Part shown: piece by piece, positions 49,912 through 61,000 of the stretch
Layout of the letters: each line of letters opens with the position of its first letter
How positions within the stretch are numbered: the stretch's first letter is position 1
Assembly (NCBI GenBank): GCA_000231825.2
Contig: JH720301.1
Location: 1,598,123-1,662,122 of the forward strand
Direction: 5' to 3'
Origin: Tetrahymena elliotti 4EA
Lineage: Eukaryota > Ciliophora > Oligohymenophorea > Hymenostomatida > Tetrahymenidae
DNA: 64,000 bases
Program-made: the position numbers and the translations under genes
The notes under the pieces: model-generated
What the model was told of the DNA's origin: nothing
What the model saw: the letters and a program-made list of their open reading frames with translations, nothing else
The model's database searches: none

Positions 49912-52900
49912 ATGAAGAGTTATAAGGATTTATACAAATAATAAGAACAAAAGATGAGAATAGCAGGTTAAGGAAGCTATTACAATTCATCAGATTAGAA
50001 TTAGCCTATGTAGTAGCTTCAATAGTAGAATATTTCATAGGTTTCTCATGGCTCTTAAAATTAAGTTTCCTTAGCAAATAAGCACTAGCAAGGTTCTTAG
50101 TAAATAATGTCAAGTGCAAAACCTGTAACAAAGACTCCCTTGTCATCTTTGATATACTAAACATCTCATAACGGTGGTAGTAGCTTTAATCAGTAAAAAT
50201 TGCAATAGAATTAAATTTAAAATAGCTACAATATTTAGCAACAGTAATAGCATCAAAATTCAAATTTAGTTAACTAATACCCTCAATAAATATACAGTCA
50301 TTCTTAAAATGTTAGTGCAAATCATTCTCGTGATAATTCAATCAATAAGCCTCGCTAACCAGAAAGAAAAATGAGTATAAATGCTTAGCCTCCTCAATAA
50401 CTTTAGCAATTATAGCAATAATAGATTGGGTCTGGAAGCTTCTATCACCATAATCACTCACACTCTCATCAAATTGGTACCACAAATGTTAGTAATCATA
50501 AACCATCACCTTCATTTGTTTCTACTACTTCAAATAGCTTCAATAACGGAAATGGACCTTCTTCTTAAACCACTTCAAGCAATCAAATCTCCAGCAATAG
50601 CACCTCCGTAGGACCTGCTTCATCTTCTTCAACTTCAATTTAAAATCCTTCTGGAAGCCAATTTAGCTATAAACCTTCTAGCAAAAGCTCTGCTGTTGAA
50701 TCTACTATAATTTAAAAATTAATGAAAAAATAATAAGTTTAACAGTCTCAACAATAACAATAACAATAACAATATCCTTTCTCATAGCCTTAAAGCTTTA
50801 TCAATTCTCCTAAAAAGAGCCCTAAAAACTCTGTTTCCCCTAACACCCGCCATCCTTCTTTCTCATAGCAAACAAGTTAGTAGTAGTAATAGTTAAGTGG
50901 AGGATATAATTAATAATCTAATATTAATTCTTAGTTGAACAGTAAAAACACCTATTAATAAATGTATCACTAGCTCTCTAATAACTATACTCAACAAACC
51001 TCATAAAAGAATTCTCAATAATCTTCAGTATCTAAAATACCATAACAGTCGGTCTAATAATATCATCATAACACCCCTTAGCAAAGCACATCTATTTTAA
51101 ATGCTTCTTCAAATAACATTAGCTCCAATAATATCATAATTAGCTAAAACATGAACAACAACTAGGTTTCAAATATTAACCTTAATGATAACAGTGGTAG
51201 CCTAAGTGGATAATAAAGCACTGAAAAAAAGCCTATTTCCTTTTTAAATTATTTATTATTAAAAGAAATAGCTCAGCGCAATACTCAAGATTAGGTAAGC
51301 AATAATAATGCCTAAAATTCAAATAACATTAGTGGAATAGATATCATGGCAAGTAAGATGAATACCCCAAACAATGCTTCTAAAGTTCTCATCAATAACT
51401 TTAATGAAGCCCCTAATACTCAATCAATTAATAAATCAAATAACAATTTATATGGAGGTTTAAATGGAAGTAATTATACTACTTTTAACTAAGGTGTATC
51501 ATAGGTTAACAACTAGTCTTAATAAAAGCAATCATAATAGGATTTAGATCATTCCTATCTTTCAAAATACTCATAACTCTTACAATCACAACAACAGTCT
51601 AAGCAAGTTTCTTAACCACCCTCACCATACACGTATAACCATTCCCATAAAAGCAGTATTGCATCAACAGCAAATACTAATAACATGCAAGGATTAACGA
51701 GTATGAATTCCTATTCTGTTTCTCCTTAGCTCCCTTAATCTTACTCATAATAGATTCCCAGCACCCCTACAAGTACCCACCGTAGCTAGTCCTAATTCCA
51801 ATAAATTTAATAATAGAATTCAAAACAAGCTTAAGATTATCAATAATCATCAAAGAGTTCAAAAAATAACTCAAATAATGTTTCAGGTATATTCTCTAAT
51901 ACCTTAAACAATATCCCTTAAAGTGAAGACTTAAGAATCATCCCATCTTGCACATCTAAAAACTGCTTCAATTTCCACTATGTTATTGGAAAAGGTGGAT
52001 TTGGAAAAGTTTGGAAAGTAGAACATAGAAAAACCCGTTAGCTATTTGCCATGAAAGAAATGTCAAAGAGTTTGTAAATAGAAATTCATTATTTCATTCT
52101 TAAATTAAAAAAAGCAAATAAATTTTTGATTTTTTTTCATCAATAATTTTTTTGAGAAAAAAATTAAAATTTTGGCTTTGATTATTTAAAAAATTCAGTT
52201 AAAAAACAGTTAAATTTGAATGATTTCAAAATGAAAAGAAATAAAATGCTAACTAAACATTTATTTAATTATAATAGAATTATTACCAAAAAGAGTGTTA
52301 ACTCTGTGATGAATGAAAGAAACTTGTTGTCCCAACTTAAGCATCCGTAAATTTTAAAATTATTTTATTCAAAAATATATTTACTGAATACAAATTTAAA
52401 TGAAAATAGTTTCTTAGTAAACATGTTTTATGCCTTCTAAGACAGAGAAAACCTTCATTTAGTGATGGATCTTATGCCTGGTGGTGACTTGCGTTACCAT
52501 ATTGGTCGCTAAAGAAGATTCTCTGAAGAATAAACAAGTAAGATTTTATTCATATCTCTCTTTAAATTAAATAATAATAACCCATTTAATTAAAAAAAAT
52601 TAGGATTCTTTGTTGCTTGTATATTTATGGGATTAGAATATCTTCATGATAATAATATTATTCATAGAGATATTAAGCCAGAAAATCTTGTTTTAGATAG
52701 CAGTGGTTATGTAAGAATTACTGATCTTGGTATTGCAAGAACTTGGAAACCTGATAACGCCAACGATACTTCTGGAACCCCAGGATATATGGGTATTTAC
52801 AATTTTATTAATTATTAATATTAAAAATATGAATTATAAATAGCCCCTGAAGTCATGTGCAGATAACCTCACACTTTCGCAGTTGATTATTTTGCTTTGG

Positions 52901-54030
52901 GAGTTTTAGCTTATGAATTTATGCTTGGAAGAGTAAAATTGTTTTTCTATTTTTGAAAAATTTCTTATTTAATATTTTTATTAAATTAACAGAGACCTTA
53001 TTTGGGAAGATCTAGAAAAGAGATCAGAGATTAAATCTTAGCTAAAAGAGTTTAAATTAAAAAGCATGAAATTCCTGATGGATGGTCTCTAGAAGCTGCA
53101 GATTTCATCAATAGAGTAAATAACAACTCATATTTTTAATAAAAAATATTAATATTCATTCAATAATATTTTAATTTTATAGTTAATTGAAAGAAAACCT
53201 GCCAATAGATTGGGTATAAATGGACCAGCTGAAGTTAAAAATCATCCTTGGATAAAAAATTTCCCTTGGTAGAAGTTAATTAAGAAGTAGATTGATGCCC
53301 CCTTCCTTCCTGTAAAGATTAATTATTTTGATAATATTTTTTTAATTAAATCAATAAATCATAATTAGGCTAATGAAGATAACTTTGATCAAAAGTAGTA
53401 AATCTCTTTGGAAGATGAGTAAAACTAAGAAATAATTCTTCAAAATGCTATGCTTTTGAAACGCCCTTCAGTTCAAAGTAAATAAATTATTTAAAACTCT
53501 ATTTAAAATTAATTTTATTTTATCAATTAGGCTTATTTAATGGTTATAATTTCGATGGTGGGGCTCTTCAATAATAATAACAAGCTTAAATATAATAGCC
53601 TTAGCCAACTAATTAAATGAGCTACTAACCTCAACAATTTTCGTAACAATAATATCAATAACCTTAATCTGGATCAATTTACTCTGCCACACAATAGATT
53701 CCATAACATGTTCCTTCTTCTAGTTCAATTTCTAATGGATATTAAAATGTAGGATACCAAAATCCATTTAGTTAAAGAAACAGTTTTTGTAATGTGACAA
53801 ATATTAACTAAAATATGAGTCATATTTCCCAATATAGTAACATGAAAGAAAGTAATTATAATGATAACTCTATGATGAGTGTTGCAAAAAGTAATAACAA
53901 TAATAATAACAATAACAACAACTCTAGTGCAATTAATAGCAGTAGAGTGTACCATTAAAATAACAATTCTCGTGCTGTGGAGAAAGAAAATTTTGTCCCT
54001 TCTAGATACTCTTACGATGAAGTATATTGA
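49912..54030 (+). CDS. AGC-family Ser/Thr protein kinase with long Q/N-rich N-terminus
   Basis: 1165 aa in nine exons (49912-52073, 52278-52346, 52410-52537, 52604-52792, 52844-52932, 52993-53115, 53183-53311, 53369-53477, 53531-54030). Residues 1-680 are Q/S/N-rich with poly-Q. The kinase domain follows: FHYVIGKGGFGKVWKV (glycine loop), FAMKEMSK (catalytic Lys), LHLVMDLMPGGDLRYHI (hinge), IIHRDIKPENLVLD (catalytic Asp), VRITDLGIAR where DLG replaces DFG, and SGTPGYMAPEV (activation segment). KPANRLGINGPAEVKNHPW plus a closing PFLP segment are typical of AGC kinases, nearest in feel to the YANK/STK32 or PKA/PKG-like group. The C-terminal 190 residues are again Q/N/S-rich. All catalytic residues are present, so it should be active. 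Substrates unknown. Confidence 0.92.
50749..50773 (+). repeat. CAA/TAA poly-glutamine tract
   Basis: Alternating CAA and TAA codons, all Gln in this code, giving a short poly-Q run in the kinase N-terminus. The mixed codons argue that the tract is kept at the protein level. Confidence 0.7.
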
Positions 54031-55024
54031 AAAAATATTTATAACAAACATAATTAGAACAAATAGGTTTCTATGAAACAAAAATCCACCTCCCTGCATA
54101 TAATTAATATTTAAGTCAATATAAATAAATAAATTAAAAAATAAAGTGTCCTATAAATTGAAATTTTTCATTCCAAAAACAACAAAAACAATCAATAATA
54201 TGAATCATAAATCGACAATTAATAATTATGTAAATACTATGAAATATAACTAATTTATAATACAAAATTCGATTTATTCAGTAAATTCAAACATAAAATA
54301 TCTATCTCTTTATCAATCAATCATTATTATATATTTACCTATTAAAAGTTTTCTTTTTATTGAAAATACTTACATTATTCATATTTTAATCTCAACATTT
54401 TCTCTTATTTTATTTTAAAAATAATTTAAAACTAAAATAAACTAGCTTCATATCTTTGCATTGCTTTGTTAAAAGACTTGTTTTTTGATAATTTATTTAT
54501 AACAATTTGAATCTGTGCGCTATTTAATTGAAATATTCTTTTTATATAATTTAACTTATTTTAACGATATGAAGTAATAAATCATAAATATTCATTAAAA
54601 ATAATTTCTCAACTTTTTTTTTCATTTAAATTTTAAGACTAATCCTTCAAAGTGTTTAACGAATTATTTAAATAAGTTTTTTTATTTTTGAATGAATTTT
54701 TATGAAAAAAATCTTCAGATTTTAATTTTTACATGGACAATAAAATTGTAAATTTGAATAATAAATTAAATTCGCTATTACGGATTTTAGTTGAATTAAT
54801 AATTTTAGTATTTTTTTATATAAAGAAATCAAATATTCATATTTTTATGAAAATAATAATTAAAACAGAATAACTGATGTATTATTAATGTATTTACAAG
54901 ATAAATTTGAATTTCTATTGAAAGGTTAATATATGGAATATTATTTAAGTTAATAATTTATTACATAATTTATTATGGTGAAGAGAAATAAATAATAGTT
55001 TAAGTATATTTAATATATTTTTTT
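54031..55024. other. AT-rich spacer between convergent genes
   Basis: 994 bp joining two 3' ends; extremely A/T-rich and featureless to my reading. Confidence 0.5.
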
Positions 55025-58000
55025 TCATTATTTTTAAATTTCTTTTTATTCAGATTCAAATTGTATTGTTACTTTTTTATTATTGCTATCACTTTTTTGT
55101 AAAGCACTTTTATTTGAAATATTATCAATTGAAAGATTATTTTTATCTTCTCCTTAAAATTGCTTTTCACCAAATGACTAAACATTACTATTTATTTGGT
55201 CAAACATTTCTATTTCTTTTTGCTGGTACTGAAGAAATTGTGCTTGAAGGAATTCAGATTTTTATTCAGACAACTCATCAAAATCCATTTAGTTTAAGAC
55301 GCTCTGCTTAATGGTAAGGAGAACATAAAGACTTATTAATAGGGAAATGATGTTTAAAACTATGGAGAGTTAAACCTTAAATATTTTTTAAATTAAATTT
55401 AATATTTTTAATATTATGAATAAATTTTTGCTTACTGTTGTTGATTTATTGGAAACATTTCTGAAGATATAAAGAATTTATAATAGAATTTAAGGCAGAT
55501 CGCATGTAATCACTTTCATGATTCTATGGAATATTTGTTTGTTTATTGTCAAACCTATGAATTTTTTTGGAAAGATAATTTTTGTAAAGGAATTTTCTGT
55601 GATTCTTAAAGAATTATGAGGACTGATAACATCTAGAATACTAGAAAGCCCTTCTAGATAGATTAGCTGGCAATATTCGTAAATAGTATTTGTATTCTAG
55701 AAAAATAAATTTGAATAAGAATTTTTTTATATCATTTTAAAGAAGAGGACAATCTCCGTGAATTTAGTATAAGAGAGAACTACCATTGCAAAAATGGCAA
55801 TTAAGTAATCCTCTTTGTGATATGTAACTAAGATGAAACAAACATCTTGGTAAGCATCTAATTGAGATAAGAAACTAAATACTATTTTCTAATAAAAAAG
55901 GATATCCTTATAATTAAATGTTTCAATATTTATAATTTTTTCATAAATGAAATCTCTTATTTTAGCAATAAGATTGTTTTAGTGGACTAAATTAATATCA
56001 GGAATGAGGTGTCTAGTTAGAATTAGTACTTTTCTCATGCAGAAAATTTCAAAAAGGAAACTTATAATTGCATAAAGAGCAAATATACCATGCATTATGT
56101 AAGAGAGATGATCATTGTCTTATGGGCCAATATCAATAAAAGAAAAGATAGGAGTGAGGATATAAATAATAATGTAAAGAGAGATGATCATAAATATGAA
56201 AAAGATATTACTTTTGTTACTATTTTTTAAATCTCTTTCAAGAGCATCTATAGATTCATCATATTTAAAATAGATGTCGACATCAACAAATATATCCATA
56301 ATTAAATACATTGTTCTGTAAAATGTTGATCTAAACCAAAAACGCTTTGATGAAGTATACTTCTTATAGAAATATTCACGAAGAGAAAAAGATAGTGAAG
56401 TGCTAATAAACATAATAGATTCATAATCTATATCTCCTTTTATAAAATAATCATTATGATAGCAAATCATGTACACAGCTTTTAAACCATTAATTGAAAA
56501 ATTTTCAATGTTGAGAGTGCTAGGAGGCATTTTTTTGATCTTTTCTATTTCAATATATTCTTAGCATCCCTAGCTCGATTTGTAAAAATAGTTACAGACT
56601 ATTTAGTTCTTCTACTGATTTCTTTTAATATATTATAAAATTAATTTTATTAAAATAAATTTCTTTTACTTGTCATTCTTTTGTTAGTTAGTCTTAGTTA
56701 CTCTGAACTTTTATAATAATTATGTAACATTTTTATACTCAAGCCTTTTTTTATCTAGATAGTCTTTTTGTTGTTAGGCAATTCTGTTTCTTTGTTAGAA
56801 TAAATCACTTTCATCTTTGCTAGATATTCTAGATTGCAAAGAAAACTATTTTGTTGGAAGATTTCCTAATTGAGATTAAGTTAACTTTCCTTTTTGACCT
56901 AAAGAACTTATCATTTTTTGAATCTTTTTGTTTTGTGGAGATTCCATTTGAATGTTCATAAAGGCAGTTTGAATTCTAGAAGCGTCTTCTTCAGTCAAAA
57001 TCAAAAATGGAGGAAGCTAAATAGTTATAAAAATGTAATTTATAAAAATAACTTATCAAATCAGAATTAATTACTCTTATTATTTTGCTTGTAAGACTTT
57101 AAAATTTATTTTTTGAAATAAAAATTAATAAATTGATCAGGAAATCTATTAAATCACTTTGTGGTTTAAAAGAGCATATTTATACTAAAAAGTAGTAGAG
57201 CATATTGCCAAGATAGAGAGAGTCAACACCATTAAATAGAATATTGATATTTGTATTGAATTCATATTTATTATCTATAAATATATTGTAGAAGCTGGAT
57301 AGTAGTTTAAGTTTTGGATCTTTATAATTAAGACTAATATGGGTTTTACTGTAGAGCTTATTGTTACTAAGTTTCTTTAAAAATGATTAAAATTATCTCC
57401 ATATTTATATTTAATCATCTTCATTCTCAGAAGAAAAGGAATGGAATAGATATTCGTTAGACTCATTTATGCTGAAATGTGAATGCTTTATTTTATTATT
57501 ATTTTTCTTACTTACATCGTTTTGAAAAAAACTACTTTTGAATTTATTTTAAATCTCCATTTCTTCCTCTTCTTTTTTTTCTTCAATCTCTATAACTTCA
57601 TCCATGTAATCTAATCTCATTTTTGTAAAGGATTAGAAAGAAACTCCTTTCTATTACCTAGGTGAGTCATATGCACCACTAAAACCCTAGCTTTCTTTTT
57701 AAAGAATTTTAGTGGCAAACTTTTTATGGCTATTATCTTTGATTGTTTTTTGCTATACTGCTTAGCCATTAAAATAAATACTTTTTTTTAATATCTTTTC
57801 ATCTTTATTAGAAGCCTAGGTAGTTTTGTTTTTTTTCATTTCAGGTTTTAAAACAATTAATTATTGTGATTCTTTAAACTTAAATCTAATCTCAAAGTCA
57901 GTATTAGGCTCTTATTATATTTCTTAAATTTTTTCATTCAATTCTAAGAGTGAGTCATTATACAAATTCTATAGCCTAACTAAATTAGTCACTTCAGTAT

Positions 58001-61000
58001 ATTCTGCATGAATTAATATTTTTTTCAGATTTGCAAATATTTTATTTGTTGCACAGATACCAAGTAGCATATCAATATTTGCCTTGTTTTGAATCAGCTC
58101 ATTAGAAATATCTGAGAATACTATTTGAGTCAAATTTAAAGACATATTTTCTTCTTAATTACTCAAATGACGCATTTGGCTACTGTTAAAAGAAAAATTA
58201 TGATTTTAAAAGCTACTTTTTTTAATGTTCTCAAAATTGACACTACTTTCACTTTCTTTTCCATTTATTTTAGAATCTTATTAGCCCAATCTTTCGTTTT
58301 TTATTTTTAGAAAAGCTTCCGCTATTTCTTTTCCTTATTACTCAGCATCTTTTTTCTCTTAATAGTTTTAATTTTAAAGAAATTAGAAGTATGAAAAGGA
58401 ATCAAAAGCATCTAATATGTTTTGTACATAATTTTATTCATAATGAACAAGCGATCTCATCTAGAGAGTTTAAATATTCTTGAATACAAATAGAATATGA
58501 CAAATAAAATCTCTGATTTCTTTAGAAGGAATAACATTTCTTGAAATGTTTAAATCCTTTATTGTGTAATTAAACAGCTTTTTTCTTCTCATTACATCTA
58601 ATTCCTACAAAAATTTTTTGGAGTGCTTTTTTAAACTTAAACAACCAGTTAAATCAAGAAAAATGATATTCTAGAATTAAGTGAGTAAAAATAGAGAAAA
58701 ATGGTTATATTCCAAGAGTGAATATTTGCTGTTAAAGTCATAGTAAGGTATAGTATCGAATAAGAATTAACAATTCTATAAATAAAATTTTTTTATTTTT
58801 GTAAATTTCCCTATATATTCATGACGAAAGTAATTATGCAAAATATCCAGCTCCTAATAATTTGAAATTTGCATTTCACTCATATCCAATACTTCCAAGC
58901 AAGGTAATTTTGAGAGAGCCTTAAATAGCATCAAAGTACCTTCTTTTTTGCAGAACCTAATTTCCCTCATGATCAATTGTTACAAATCTAAATTACTAAT
59001 TCCATTTTTATAATGTAATCCATAACTAAATTACTTCTACTTCTCAACATACATACCTGTATAAGATATGTTAAGCTTTTACAATTTTTTTCTCTTGCTA
59101 ATATACTAACCTAAATTACAAAAAAATTTAGGGCTAAGTCCTTTATTGTAAGACAAGTCTAAGTCAATTAAGTCTTCAAGATATTCTCTCTTCCAAGTAT
59201 TTATGTTGATATTGATTTTGTTTTCATTTAAGCTACAATCACTGAGCTTTAGAATTTCTACACTCTCTAAAAGTATTAAATTCTCTTCTTTTGAAAATGA
59301 AATATTTTTATTTTAAGAGAAATCCACTTCTTTCACTATTTAAATTAAAAGATTTCATTAACAATAAATAAATGTATTGATTGTATTAAAATTATACCAA
59401 AAAATGAGGGCTCTTCACTTCCTTTCTATTATGGATTAATAATATGTTCTATTAATTACTCTGTAAATTAGCAATTGACAAACTCTAGCTTTTGAATATA
59501 TGGGGTTGTAAAAAGATTATGTAATGCTTACCCTGTTTAATGGCTTTAATGCTCATTTTTTAGCTAAAGCTATAAATTAGCAAATTTAACTTAGTTGATA
59601 TTTTAGAATATTTCCAAAACCCTAAATGCAACTCTTACAAACATCTAGTGACTCATAATAATTTTAGAAAAATCAACAATCTTTATATTATCAGTAATAA
59701 CAGAAAAAAAATCTAGTAAATTGACTATGCCAACTTTTTCATCTGATTGCAAAATAAGGCTTTCAACATCTTTGAGATGAATAATACTGTTTTCATATTT
59801 AGGGTTATTTATTTTCTCATTTATTTCATTTATTTGTTATTCATTTAGCTAACCATTACTTTGTGTTTGATTTCTGCTGCTCGAGTTATGAGATTTATTT
59901 TATGACTCGTCAATTCTAGATGATGTTTTTTTTGAATTTTTAGATTTATCACTTTTGATACTTTTTTCAGATTGGTCAATTATTGTTAAGGTTTTTTTAA
60001 CACTAAAATCTTTTCCAAAAAGAAAACTTCCTTTTTTATTGTAAAGATTATTGTTGAATAAATCAGGCTCATTAAAGCTTGGGCTATGGAATGATTTTTT
60101 TTTTGGTTAATATAAATCAGCTTCAGAATCAAGAAAACTTTTACTATTTTTAATAATACTTTTAGTTTTTTTAGGTGATTAAGGCTGTAATTGATGACCG
60201 CTATCAGCTAAATTGTTAATATTATTAACTTCGGTTAATTTTTTGTGATTACTAATAGTTGGAATATATTAAACTTTATTTTAACTCTGCGTTTCGATAT
60301 TATAGCTTTCATTATCACAATTAAGTTTTAATGAAATTTAATTTTAAGTATATTAATTTTTTTGAGCAGGATGTTAAAGTTTATTGTGATTTAGATTCAT
60401 TTAGTGATTAGGAGAAGCTTCATAACTACTTTGTTTCTCTGAATTACTAACAATAGGAAAATCATGATTAATCGAATTTTATTCACTCATTTCATTAATT
60501 AAGTTTTTTTAAACATTTTTTTTTCCAGTAATTTCTTAAAATAATTCATGATTAAACGCATTGCTAAAATTTTATTCTTTCTATTGTTAAAATTATGAAA
60601 AATCTTTGTTTAGATGTTCTATGATTTTTTAGCTCATTGGTGTTGTTTCCTATGATCTATTGTGACTAAATGGGCTTTTCTCTAACAGACTATTTTTTTA
60701 TTTTTAAATTGTATTATCTTCTATTATTAATTTAGAGCTCAATCCGTTTATGTTTTTTGCTGCCTCAAGAGATTCACTATTTTATTCTAAATTTTGAGCT
60801 ACAGGGAATGATCCATTCTTATGTTATAAAATTTGATTTGACAATTCTTAAAGTCTATTTTTAATCCCAAACTAAATATTTTTATGATGATTTTTATCTT
60901 AAATTAATGTGAAGTGATTATTTTTAGTTCTTTAGCTATCATTAGTAATTTTTTCAGTTTAATTAATATCATTTAAATTATTAGGTAAAGTTATTTGTCT

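Noticed and set aside
53725..54099. Minus-strand frame of 124 codons
   Set aside because: Antisense of the Q/N-rich kinase tail; the plus strand is in frame with the kinase domain up to TGA 54028-54030.
55066..55311. Plus-strand hydrophobic frame of 81 codons
   Set aside because: Antisense of the polar tail of the giant LRR protein.
56120..56530. A stand-alone 136-aa membrane protein
   Set aside because: The flanking codons are TAA/TAG read as Gln and the frame continues on both sides, so it is part of the giant LRR gene.
59398..59530. An intron starting at GTAAGC near 59538
   Set aside because: Reading straight through keeps the frame and yields good LRR sequence; the only intron needed is 59336-59397.
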